Assembly: GCA_963210315.1 (NCBI GenBank)
Contig: OY723251.1
Location: forward strand, 1,178,001-1,242,000
Direction: 5' to 3'
Source of the DNA: Rhynchopus euleeides
Lineage: Eukaryota; Euglenozoa; Diplonemea; Diplonemida; Diplonemidae
Length of the DNA stretch: 64,000 nt
Shown here: positions 55,463 through 64,000 of the stretch, piece after piece
Numbering within the stretch: the first letter of the stretch is position 1
Layout: each line of letters begins with the position of its first letter
The notes under the pieces: generated by a model
The model's input: only the letters and a program-made list of their open reading frames with translations
Told to the model about the DNA's origin: nothing
Databases searched by the model: none
Made by a program: the position numbers and the translations under genes

Positions 55463-57604
55463 ATGCGGTTCTCGGTTGACTCGCGTGGGGAGGGGGAGGT
55501 GTTCATTGACCCTGATGAGGAGCGCCCTGTGCCCCAGGCGGACCCGGTCCCTCGGGCAGAGGCAGCACCGACATCTCCGTCCCCCTCTGTCGTCATCGAA
55601 AAGTGGAGAGACAAGCGAGGAGGGGCGCGAGTGGCTATTGAGGACCTGGCAGAGGGGCTTGGTAATGCTCTTACGATGCCAGAACAGGTCGCCGCCCTGG
55701 GTGGGTCAGTGGCGGAGGGGGCCCCAGCAACGTGGGTGGTGGCGGTGACGGCCGCGGCGTGTGACCTGGGGTTTGACATCGACGCTGACAAGCTTCTGCG
55801 CCTGGCGGTGGTGTGCGTCCGTCGAGCGCCCACACTCCGTCTGCTCCTCTCAGACCCCGACGAGTGGGCGGGGCGTATGCTGGCTTCCGGGGGTGGCGAA
55901 GACGTGGACCAGGTGGCCCTCCGTGGGGTGGCGGTGGCCCTCGACGTCCACGCTGTGGTTTTTAGAGACAACCTCCCCCCTCTTCTCGTGGCCCCAGGTG
56001 AACCATGCCAAGCGCTTTTTGTGGGCGGCGTGGACGGGGGGTTCAAGCCGGTCACGGTGCCGGACCAGGTGGTGGAACAGGTCACATACACGAAGTGTGT
56101 GGAGGTCGAGGTGCCGCAGGGCCCGGTTATCCCGGGGCGCGTGGATGTGTCGGGGTCACCGGGTTGCTGTCAGTTCTGTGCGTCGCTCTTCACCACGGCC
56201 GTGCACCATGGGGAGTGTGGTCACTGCTCGAGGATGGTGTGCCCGACCTGCTGTGAGCTGGGCGAAGACGACACCAGGTGCGTCTGCACGCCACTACCTC
56301 TGCCACGCGAGGACCAAGGGGTGGCCCCTCATCCGCCGGGGCAAGCGGAGCCCCCTCCTCCGCCCCCGGCGAGCACCGCACTGACAAAGGCTTTGCTGGA
56401 GGGCCGGGCCCCAGGGGGAGGGGACGGTCTGTCCAGGCTGCAACGGTCTTTGGGGATGCAGGAGTGCACGGGGTTCCGTTTCACACCAGGCGACTGCTTC
56501 TTCGATGCGGCGGCTTTCATTATGGGAGGCTCGGCGGCGGGCATGCGGAGGCTAGCCGTCCAGGCGGTGCTACGTGACCCAGGCCTTTGTGCTCGGGCCG
56601 AGCCGAACAGCGAGTCCTGGGCTGCGGCCATGCGAGTCGAGGGTAGCCGGGACGAGGCTTCTTGGGCGGACCAGGTAGCAGTACATGGACTTGCGCTGGG
56701 GTCGGGGTGGGCTGTGGTGGTCCTATCTGATCAAGCGCCCCCCACGGTCCACCGCCCCCGGGTGAAGCCTTTCGTCGGAGTGCTTGGAGTCAAGCATCAG
56801 GGAAAGCACTACACCCCCCTTTTGGTGCCCCCACCTCTGGCGGAGGCAGTGTCTGCCCTCGCCCCCTCGCCGGTGTTGGGGCGGACTGGCTGTCCAGGGG
56901 GGGAGCAGGGCCTCCCCATGTGCCAGGTGCCGTCCCAGCCGTCGCGCCGCCGCTTTTACTGTGCCCGCTGTGCAGAGGCGGTGGATACCGCAGTCGAACA
57001 CTGGCGTTGTTTCGGTTGCGATTGCAGGGCGTGTGGGGAATGCGTGGAGCAGGGGGAGACCTGTATGGATCTGGGGCCTCGGGACGTGGAGGAGCCGCCT
57101 GCGAGGGTCCCGCAGCCGCAGGACCAGGGTGATCCCCCTCGACGAGAAGGTGATCCCCCTCCTGCACCCACCGGCGCCCCGGCCACCGGCCGCTCCGACC
57201 CGACCGCCACCGAGGAAGGCTCCAACCCTGCGCAAGCACCAGCCACCTCGATGTCGTCGCAGCCGAAGCGGAAGCGGGAGTCGGCATCGCCGCAGCGTGG
57301 TCAGGAGATGGATGAGGACGACGGGGCCACGACGGTGGGGGAGTGGGAGGAGCAGTTCTGCCCCGACGTGCACCGACCGCAGGAGGAGCAGGAGGCGGCG
57401 CTCCGGGCCATTCAGGCTTGGTGGGCCGAGTTGGGGGATGACAAGGCCTCACAGGCGGAGGCGTACAACGTGGTCTGTTGTCGTCTGAGGGCGCGGGCAG
57501 GCAAGCGGGCGCGGGCGAGCCGGCCAGGGGCGCGGGGGTCTTCGCAGCGGAGTTCCCAGGGGTCCCAGAGCCAGGGGAGTAGGGCCGCCAGGGGAGCGAG
57601 ATAG
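55463..57604 (+). CDS. Retroelement second ORF: pseudo-OTU/zinc plus OTU/zinc modules
   Basis: This 713-residue product starts 14 bases after the RT frame stops, in a different frame, as if translated by reinitiation. Residues about 80-215 resemble an OTU fold without catalytic residues (KLLRLAVVCVRRAP ... DEWAGRML ... ALRGVAVALDVHAVV). A Cys/His module follows at about 230-275 (CCQFCASLF ... GECGHC ... CPTCC). Residues about 330-455 form a second OTU domain with Cys345 (PGDCFFDAAAF), the matching RRLAVQAVLRDP ... SWAAAM ... VAVHGLALGSGWAVVV segment, and His449 (QGKHYTPLL). Its own Cys-rich module follows at about 493-530 (FYCARC ... HWRCFGCDCRACGEC). The Cys-His spacing of 104 residues nearly equals the 105 in the first ORF. 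The tail is Pro-, Glu- and then Arg/Ser-rich, possibly nucleic-acid binding (PKRKRES; SQRSSQGSQSQ). Removal of ubiquitin-like modifiers is an inference. Confidence 0.75.
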   Translation: MRFSVDSRGEGEVFIDPDEERPVPQADPVPRAEAAPTSPSPSVVIEKWRDKRGGARVAIEDLAEGLGNALTMPEQVAALGGSVAEGAPATWVVAVTAAACDLGFDIDADKLLRLAVVCVRRAPTLRLLLSDPDEWAGRMLASGGGEDVDQVALRGVAVALDVHAVVFRDNLPPLLVAPGEPCQALFVGGVDGGFKPVTVPDQVVEQVTYTKCVEVEVPQGPVIPGRVDVSGSPGCCQFCASLFTTAVHHGECGHCSRMVCPTCCELGEDDTRCVCTPLPLPREDQGVAPHPPGQAEPPPPPPASTALTKALLEGRAPGGGDGLSRLQRSLGMQECTGFRFTPGDCFFDAAAFIMGGSAAGMRRLAVQAVLRDPGLCARAEPNSESWAAAMRVEGSRDEASWADQVAVHGLALGSGWAVVVLSDQAPPTVHRPRVKPFVGVLGVKHQGKHYTPLLVPPPLAEAVSALAPSPVLGRTGCPGGEQGLPMCQVPSQPSRRRFYCARCAEAVDTAVEHWRCFGCDCRACGECVEQGETCMDLGPRDVEEPPARVPQPQDQGDPPRREGDPPPAPTGAPATGRSDPTATEEGSNPAQAPATSMSSQPKRKRESASPQRGQEMDEDDGATTVGEWEEQFCPDVHRPQEEQEAALRAIQAWWAELGDDKASQAEAYNVVCCRLRARAGKRARASRPGARGSSQRSSQGSQSQGSRAARGAR

Positions 57605-58050
57605 CCGTAGGTCGGCTCCCCCCCCCCCCCTACCCCCCTCTTTCCTTTCGCCCCTCCCCCCCCCCCCTCCCGTTCCCCACCCCCGTGCCCCCTTCCCCTT
57701 TCTTCCGGTGAATGCGCCAGCGGAGTCGGTCCACGCCCTCGCTGTCAGTCGCTTTCGCCTCTCCCCCCCTGCCCCCCCCCCCCTTTACCTCGCCCCCTTT
57801 TCCCCTCACCAGCGGGCTGCCCCTTGTGAATGGTAGATTTGCCTACAGCCCCTTGTTCATGCCGCCAGCACGGAGCCCCACGCAGCTCAACCCCGGCCAG
57901 TGCGCGGTTTGTTTGCCCTAGAGCTTTGTTGTTTGTGTAGTTCATGTTACAGTGCTAAGAGCCCGTAGAAGCAAAAGTAGAACCTGCTGCGCTAGCCCCA
58001 CCAAGCAGCCACAGTACGACAGGACGCGCGCAGGCACCGGGCCCCCAAAA
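57605..58050. other. 3' side of the retroelement
   Basis: The sequence is C- and T-rich with several poly-C runs and no gene. It presumably contains the element's 3' untranslated region, but no tail or target duplication could be defined before repeat R begins at 58051. Confidence 0.5.
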
Positions 58051-58400
58051 TCACGGAATGAAAATAGGAATTTGGGGAAAAAATATTTTTTTGCACTATT
58101 TTTTTGCACTATTTTCCTTTGGATTTTATTGTGACCCTACTTGGTATTGGCAGAAAATTTTTATGTTCCCGGTCTTGGATGTGCTCAAACATTCAAAAGA
58201 ACACATTTTCCGTGGCCAAAAAAAATTTTGCACCCGGAGGTGGGGATGGGGGTGGTGGTCACTACTTTTTTGCACCATTTTCCTTTGGGTTTTATTGTGA
58301 CCCTACTTGGCATTGGCAGAATTCTTCTATGTTCCCGGTCTTGGATGTGCTCAAACAGTCAAAAGAACACATTTTCCGGGTGCAAAAAAATGTTGCACCT
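58051..58400 (+). repeat. Dispersed repeat R, right copy, internally duplicated
   Basis: Bases 58051-58216 are identical to 50075-50240. From TTTTATTGTGACCCTACTTGG the unit starts again about 177 bp later, giving a diverged tandem copy that ends near 58380. The uninterrupted TCCTTTGGGTTTTATTG at 58281-58297 is the empty site for the 108-bp MITE. Confidence 0.9.
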
Positions 58401-58464
58401 GGGGGGTGGAGAGGGGGGTCGGAGGGCGGTGTGAGAGGCTTGCTCTCGAGCTCAAACCAACAGA

Positions 58465-58683
58465 TGTTCCCTACCGTGGCCTCCGGCGGCTGGGGGGCTC
58501 CGCCCCCCAGACCCCCCTGTGGCGTGTCTTTGCGCGACAATTTATCGTCCCCCCATGCGACATGTGCTATCTGTCAGTTGTGTTGTACTTGAGCGTATGC
58601 GACTATGGAGCCAGGCCAACAGACGTTCGCTACCGTGGCCTCCGGCGGCTGGGGGGCTCCGCCCCCCACACCCCCCTGTGGCA
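58465..58683 (+). repeat. GC-rich hairpin repeat, copies 2 and 3
   Basis: Two copies start near 58465 and 58620, about 155 bp apart. Each begins CTACCGTGGCCTCCGGCGG and carries the C/G hairpin and a CCCCCCTGTGGC end. Preceding words (CCAACAGATGTTC, CCAACAGACGTTC) are shared, so the duplicated unit is longer than the hairpin core. Confidence 0.9.
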
Positions 58684-59670
58684 TGTGCCTGGTCTTGGAG
58701 CCAAGTCCTTGCGCGTACGGGGCTGCGGCATGTCGGTTCCAGCACCCTCGCGGAAGGCTGGGCCCGAGCACTGATCTCTAAGAGACGAACCACCTTGCGA
58801 ATGCGATCGGGTTTGCGGGCTTGCGGCCATGACATCTCGAAAGGGTCGTCATGTTTCGGGTTCGACTTGGTGGGCATCCGTGGCATGCAAGAGATGGCAC
58901 ACCAGGAGCCACGCAGCACCAGGTCGACCTGGATCTGATCGAGCTCAGGGGGAAGGAAGCACAGTCACCAAAGTGATATCACCGCCGGCCTCAACCACCA
59001 AACTGCAACCGCAGAAGTTCCGCTATTCTCACAAGGGAAGGCGCCCTGGGATGTAGCAGTGATTTGTGTGCAGCGCCATCAAGTGACACTGACCGCCTTG
59101 AACAGAGAGGTAGTGTACAGATGGCGATCAGTGAGAGGGCGTGATGTGTCCTCCCACTTCCCCATCTACCTCCATTCGTTCACCGTTGTTGATAGCGATT
59201 TTTTCGCCATTTTTTCGAATCGTATGCATCGGTCAGGCCGAGTGAATCAAAATAGCGCAAAAATCACACCAAAATCTGTGTCTGAGGCACAGAAATCGTG
59301 CAAAAAAGCACCCAAAAAAAGTGCAAAAAACCCAAAATAGGATTTCGAAAATTGGCCAAAATACCCCCAAAATAGAGCCACACCTGATCGAGAACAAGTC
59401 TGATCCTAAATCGGAGTAAGTATAAGAGATTCGGCCAAAATATATTTTTTTCCTTTATTTTTTTCCTTTTGGTTCTGAGCCAAGTAACATGGACCAATAA
59501 AATTTCTGGAGAAAAAGAAATACCATGGCGTGAGCCACGGATTCGAACGATTCAAATAAAGCCATTTTCGGGAGGAAAAAAAATGGGACCAAAAATGGGG
59601 GAAGTGGGGGCTGGGTGGGCCCGCCCCCACAGACGATGGCCTCCACCTGGCTTCCAGTGACTGCCTCCCG
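58684..59670. other. Gene-free region
   Basis: No supported gene. Bases 59190-59350 are A-rich with repeated CAAAAAA and AAAATC words. A GATTCGAAC word near 59540 looks tRNA-like, but no tRNA fold could be assembled around it. Confidence 0.5.
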
Positions 59671-60130
59671 CGCGGCACTGGGTTCCTACCTGATGTCGGA
59701 GTGATCCACACCGAGTTCATCTTGGAAGGTACAGATGTTCACTACCGTGGCCTCCGGCGGCTGGGGGGCTCCGCCCCCCCAGACCCCCATGCAGACCAGC
59801 GGCGTGTGCTGGCTTGTCCTTATGCGACTGGGGTTCTTCGCTACCGTCAAGTTTTCGTCAAAGTTCGGCGATTTCCTCCAATACATACAGAGGAGGAAAT
59901 GCACCAACACACTCGTCTGACTGCTTCTGCCCGCGCAACACTGGGTTCCGACCTGATGTCGGAGCGATCCACACCGAGTTCAGCTCGGAAGTTCACTACC
60001 GTGGCCTCCGGCGGCTGGGGGGCTCCGCCCCCCAGACCCCCCTGTGGCTTGTGCTTGTCCTTATGCGACTGGGGTTCTTCGCTACCGCCGGGTTTTCGTC
60101 AAAGTTCCGCGATTTCCTCGGATGCATACA
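59671..60130 (+). repeat. Tandem 263-bp duplication with hairpin repeat copies 4 and 5
   Basis: CACTGGGTTCC, GATGTCGGAG and CACACCGAGTTCA recur 263 bp apart (for example 59708 and 59971). Each is followed by the GC-rich hairpin repeat (about 59734 and 59991), then TTATGCGACTGGGGTTC and a GTTTTCGTCAAAGTTC segment. The copies differ by scattered substitutions and small indels. Confidence 0.85.
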
Positions 60131-62035
60131 TAGGCTGTGACGGGCGCTGTGAAAACAAAATGACCCCACCACGATCCGCACCGAGCTCAAAAATGCAAAT
60201 AAAGGCGGAAAAACGGGGGGGAACGGGGAAAAAAGGAGAAGGGAAAAAAGCCGGAGTAAATTTTCAAGATTTTGGCCGAAAAACCCCGGTGTAAGGATCA
60301 TACATGATCGAGAAGAATCCCACACGCCTTGCTGCTTGCTGCGCGGTGGAGTTCTGCAAAAAAGGATTCTTTGCACAGGGCGCACAGTTTGTATTTCCTG
60401 CGTTATGGGCTCTCAAAAAAAAAGAAGGCACAAGCAGGTGACGATGCGATTTCACACAGTGGGGGCGATGCATTTTTTTATGGTCTCCCTTCCCTTCCCC
60501 CCTCCCATCCCTCTCTCACCCCCACCCCACCCCCGTCTAGAGCCGTTTCTTTTGTTTGTGTCACAAGTCCTCAGTAGATGCCGCCGCCTCTCGCGCACAC
60601 ACTAATGTCCCCCATCGCATGCAGCAAAACTCCATGTATTTTATAAGAAAAGAAGCTGGTATTGCCGGTGTCCAAAAGGGGGGGGCGCGGTTAACCCCAT
60701 CCCATCCCACCGGCGCGGTGTGCCCTGTCGCAAGAGGTGTGCCAGGCGTGTTAATGCCCGCAACATCCGATATATTCATTCCATCCCTTCCCCTTGCGCC
60801 CCTCAAAAAATTTGATTTATTTTCACTCTTCTGCATCGAACCTCCTTTTTTTCTCCCCAGTTCACCACCACCTCCGGCGCCACCTGCAGTTCGGGACATA
60901 GTAGAGGGGCACCGGAGTTCATTCGGTGCAACTTCCACGAAACGACAAATAGGGGACGGTGGAGATGCCCTTTTTTGACCCCCCTCTCTCTCTCCCTTCC
61001 CTCCCCCATCTGGTGGCGCCTTGCATTGCAACAGGCATTCGTTTAGGCAGGGCCTATTGACTGAATTGACCCTCCCTTCCCCCTCCCCTTCCCTCCCACT
61101 TAGATTACATCTCCACAACCTATCGGGCCACCCGCCGTTTTTTTTAAACCCCCGTTCTCTCTCGGCAGGCGGGGTGGCTGAATCTGTGGTGGTTGTGGGA
61201 CTCGGCGTATATCCCTCGTTCTGTAGACACTCTCGTGGTTTACATGCAACCGCCTGATATGGGGCGGTGGGGGGGGGGGAAGGGACTTCCGCGCGTTCCT
61301 TCCTTTCCCGCCGCTAGTTTTCAATCCAGCAATGGTGCAGAGGGGAGTGATGTTTCTTGGCTGCCCAACTGAATAGATCAATTGGATGGGAGGGGGGGAG
61401 GGGGGGATGGGAAAGGGGGGGAGGGGGAGGCCGTCGAAATTCCAAAACAAACGAGGGTTTGTCTCGGGGTGGCGATAAACTTGCGGAGCCGAATCCGCCC
61501 CACCTGTGGCTGTCTCCGTGCCGGTGGTGGGTCCTCAGCACCGGCAACACAGGCCAACCCCAACTGGGAGGGTAATTCGTCGGCTGAACGGGTTGTGATG
61601 TGCATGTGACAGGTTGGGTTGTGCTGCCATCCCCCGCCACCTCCTTCTTCTCATCCTCGTTCACACACAGGTTTGGCAAATCACATGACATGTGGCGAAC
61701 CGAGGTGGCGAACCCAAGCAAACCCCAGATCATCTCCCGACACGCCGCCGGGAGCCCACTGTGCATCCACACCGCCACACCACCCCTGCCTCCAGGCCTG
61801 GCCCCCAGGCCACACACTGCCCCACACCGCACCGCAAACGCCCCCCCTCCCTAAGGCGTGTGCGTGTGGAGACACAAATCCCCCCCCCACCCCACCCTGA
61901 GATGTGCAGCAGCTCTTAACATCTAAAAAAACACACGCCCGTACACTGCGCACCCCTTGTGTGGGAGGGTTTTGTGGGGGGCGGGTGACGGCAGGCAGGG
62001 ACCTCTCTGCTGTTCCGTTGCCTCCCTGAGGCAAG
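60131..62035. other. Gene-free region upstream of the kinesin gene
   Basis: No coding region with recognisable features. It begins with a relic of the AAAATGACCCCACCACGAT repeat (60159-60200) and continues through C-rich and G-rich low-complexity stretches (60490-60540, 61260-61290, 61385-61430). The last few hundred bases should hold the kinesin promoter and leader. Confidence 0.5.
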
Positions 62036-64000
62036 ATGAGCAACGCGGTGACGGTTGCGGTGCGATGCCGCCCGTTCAACGCGCGGGAGCGGGCGAGCGG
62101 GGCGACGAGCGTCATCGAGATGGACGGGGTAAACAACGTGACGTGCATCAAATCGGCGGGGGCAGGGCGCCGCGACCACGCCTTTGCTTTCGACCACGCC
62201 TTCTGGTCCTTCGACCCTGATGGGCCCGACTTCTGCTCGCAGGAGCAGGTCTACGACGCTCTGGGTGTCAGGGTGCTGGACGCTGCCTTCAATGGGTACA
62301 ACTCCTGCCTTTTCGCCTACGGCCAAACCGGCAGCGGCAAGACCTACACCATGATGGGCTACGGCGACGACAAGGGCATCATCCCCCGCATCTGCTCCAA
62401 CCTCTTCCAGAGGTGCGAAGACGCCGTCGCGGAGAACCCCGACTGCTCCCACCGCATCCAGGTGTCCTACATGGAGATCTACAACGAGAAGTGCCGCTGC
62501 CTCCTCCGCCCCTCCGCGAAGGAGGTGAAGCCGCGCGAGCACCCCTCCACAGGGCCCTACGTCGAGGGGCTTGCCTCGGTGATTGTGCACAACCTCACCG
62601 ACATCGAGGCCCTGATGGACGAAGGGAACAAGGTCCGCACTGTCGCATCCACCGCGATGAACGCGACATCCAGCAGAAGCCATGCGATCTTCACCATAAA
62701 ATTCACGCAGATCGGAGCGGGCGGGTCGGAGAAGGGCTCCAAGGTCAACCTCGTCGATCTCGCAGGGTCGGAGCGTGCCGATAAGACAGGAGCAACAGGG
62801 AGCACCCTGAAGGAAGGCGCGAACATCAACAAATCCCTCGTCTGTCTCGGGAAGGTGATCTCTGCACTGGCAGAGGCTACCGATGCGAAGAAGGGGTCTG
62901 CCGCTCACATCCCATTCCGTGACTCCGTGCTGACGTGGGTGCTGAAGGAGAACCTGGGGGGCAACTCGCAGACGGTGATGCTCGCCACCCTGTCGCCGCA
63001 CATCTCGAACTACGACGAGAGCCTCAGCACCCTCCGCTACGCAGACCGGGCAAAGCGCATCAAAACCCACGCCGTCGTCAACGAAGACCCCACCTCGCGC
63101 AAAATCCGCGAGCTCACCGAGGAGGTCGCGCGCCTCAAAAAGCTACTCACCGAGGCACCTCCACCAGCAGCCACCGCAGCACCAACACCTCAACCGGACC
63201 CTCAGGCCGCACCGCCGACACCTGAAGAGCCCTCTGCCACCCCGCCGCCACAGCCTGCTCCGCAGGCTGTGGAGTCGACGCCTGCATCTGCGGGGCAGGC
63301 CGAGGCGACAGGTGGGCCATCTGCCCCCGCTTCTGCCGAGCCCAGCTCTTCGCAACCCACTGCGGAGGGAGGGGGCGAGGATCTGGGTGCCGACGACGGA
63401 GCTGCCGATGCACCTGAGGCGTACAACACGCTCTCAGCGGAGGAGCAGCTCCGTGTTACGGTGCAGGCTCTTGAGGAGGTCTCCAAACCCTGGGCATCGC
63501 TGGAGCAGGAGAACGACGCGCTGCAGGCATCCCGCAAGGAGGACCTCCGGAAGCTGGGGCTCCTCACGGTGGCGGTGGACACGACACTCCCCTCCCTGGT
63601 CAACCTCTCGGAGGACCCCTCCCTCTCGGGCTGCCTCGCGTTCTACCTCAGGGGGACCACCTCCGTCGGGGATGCGATGGAGGACGACGGTGATGACACC
63701 GGGGAGGACGGCATGCCACACCACATCACCCTGCAGGGCGGAGGTGTGCTCCCCAGCCACTGCGTTATCGAGACGGATGGGGTGGGGCCTGAGGGTGCCG
63801 AGGGTGCCGAGGGTGGTGAGGGTGGTGGGGGTGGCGGTGACACGCACCTCACCCTCAGCGACCCGAAGGCCTCCGTCTTTATCAACGGGGTAAAGGTGGC
63901 GCCGGGGGAGAGAGTGAAGCTGCGCCACAGGGATCGTGTGATATTCGGGGCGGAGCTGAACTACATCTTCCGCTTTGCCGACCCGAGAGAGGCGGGTTCC
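62036..64000 (+). CDS. Kinesin-3 family motor with FHA domain, partial at 3' end
   Basis: This is an N-terminal kinesin motor of the KIF1/Unc-104 (kinesin-3) group, which moves cargo toward microtubule plus ends. The 655 visible residues are open to the window edge with no intron. The start gives MSNAVTVAVRCRPFN, the canonical first strand. The P-loop GQTGSGKT is at 96-103, switch I NATSSRSHA at 209-217 and switch II LVDLAGSE at 239-246. HIPFRDSVLTWVLKENLGG and STLRYADRAK follow near 291-341. The INEDP-like neck start reads VVNEDPTSRKIREL. The Lys-rich loop 12 of animal KIF1 is reduced to DAKKGS. A Pro/Ala/Glu-rich linker (about 372-470) separates the neck from a kinesin-3-type EDPSLSGCLAFYL segment (about 523) and an FHA domain (about 560-655, LPSHCVIE). 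Gly/Glu repeats interrupt the FHA near 585-600. Any C-terminal tail lies outside the window. Confidence 0.93.
   Translation, partial: MSNAVTVAVRCRPFNARERASGATSVIEMDGVNNVTCIKSAGAGRRDHAFAFDHAFWSFDPDGPDFCSQEQVYDALGVRVLDAAFNGYNSCLFAYGQTGSGKTYTMMGYGDDKGIIPRICSNLFQRCEDAVAENPDCSHRIQVSYMEIYNEKCRCLLRPSAKEVKPREHPSTGPYVEGLASVIVHNLTDIEALMDEGNKVRTVASTAMNATSSRSHAIFTIKFTQIGAGGSEKGSKVNLVDLAGSERADKTGATGSTLKEGANINKSLVCLGKVISALAEATDAKKGSAAHIPFRDSVLTWVLKENLGGNSQTVMLATLSPHISNYDESLSTLRYADRAKRIKTHAVVNEDPTSRKIRELTEEVARLKKLLTEAPPPAATAAPTPQPDPQAAPPTPEEPSATPPPQPAPQAVESTPASAGQAEATGGPSAPASAEPSSSQPTAEGGGEDLGADDGAADAPEAYNTLSAEEQLRVTVQALEEVSKPWASLEQENDALQASRKEDLRKLGLLTVAVDTTLPSLVNLSEDPSLSGCLAFYLRGTTSVGDAMEDDGDDTGEDGMPHHITLQGGGVLPSHCVIETDGVGPEGAEGAEGGEGGGGGGDTHLTLSDPKASVFINGVKVAPGERVKLRHRDRVIFGAELNYIFRFADPREAGS

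Larger units (their letters stand above)
51105..57604 (+). mobile_element. Non-LTR retroelement with OTU proteases in both ORFs
   Basis: Coordinates cover the two open frames; the true ends are not identified. The 5' side (50725-51100) and 3' side (57605-58050) are C-rich and without a poly-A tail, and probably include the untranslated regions. Order is OTU - zinc fingers - reverse transcriptase - restriction-like nuclease, then after 14 bases a second frame with OTU-like and Cys/His modules. The RT motifs and zinc fingers suggest the early-branching, restriction-like-endonuclease clades (R2/NeSL-like). NeSL-type and Dualen-type elements are known to carry cysteine proteases. Direct copies of repeat R lie on both sides. 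Confidence 0.8.

Noticed and set aside
50075..58320. LTR retrotransposon reading of the repeat-flanked element
   Set aside because: The RT motifs, N-terminal C2H2 finger and C-terminal nuclease are of non-LTR type; there is no gag, protease-RT-integrase order or tRNA primer site.
61916..63070. 384-codon minus-strand frame opposite the kinesin motor
   Set aside because: The + strand carries every kinesin motor motif in order; the minus frame has none of its own.

Overview
This is nuclear DNA from a eukaryote, probably a microbial one. The host genes carry GT-AG introns whose donors mostly read GTATGT, and they encode eukaryote-only proteins: the nonsense-mediated-decay factor UPF2 and a kinesin-3 with an FHA domain. 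The DNA is GC-rich, full of poly-C/poly-G runs, minisatellites and transposons. I cannot name the species. A free-living alveolate such as a chromerid, or another large-genome protist, would fit, but this is a low-confidence inference. All five supported host genes lie on the + strand.

Layout. 1-8.7 kb: a two-exon gene for a Pro-rich, possibly PH-like protein (896-2269) and a gene for a probably N-myristoylated WD40 protein (4142-6462), with a dispersed repeat inside or beside them. 8.7-14.7 kb: a nest of retrotransposon and fold-back DNA, made of a fold-back element with 367-bp arms, two short copies of a LINE 3' end, a partial copy of the fold-back, and a 5'-truncated LINE whose remaining reading frame is still open. 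14.7-19 kb: gene-free DNA with perfect hairpins and a 31-bp minisatellite. 19.05-38.45 kb: about 19 kb dominated by three related 31-bp satellite families, the largest about 16.3 kb. The block is bounded by 13-bp terminal inverted repeats and a matching 3-bp flank, so the whole block may be one transposon-like unit.

39-49.4 kb: a complete three-exon UPF2 gene (39052-44911) with a 1.15-kb fold-back element in its first intron; a 968-bp hAT-like element (45305-46272) carrying a fragment of an OTU-type protease; and a two-exon coiled-coil gene (46738-49391). 50-58.3 kb: a non-LTR retroelement flanked by direct copies of another repeat. It has two open frames. The first is OTU protease - zinc fingers - reverse transcriptase - endonuclease. 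The second is a tandem [OTU-like + Cys/His zinc module] pair in which only the second OTU keeps its catalytic Cys and His. 58.3-62 kb: gene-free repeats, including several copies of a GC-rich hairpin repeat. 62036-end: the start of an FHA-containing kinesin-3 gene that runs off the window.

The host genes do not form an operon or pathway. The most unusual content is the OTU-bearing retroelement with its relic inside a hAT-like element, and the satellite block that appears to sit inside a terminal-inverted-repeat element related to a 108-bp MITE at 50.58 kb.
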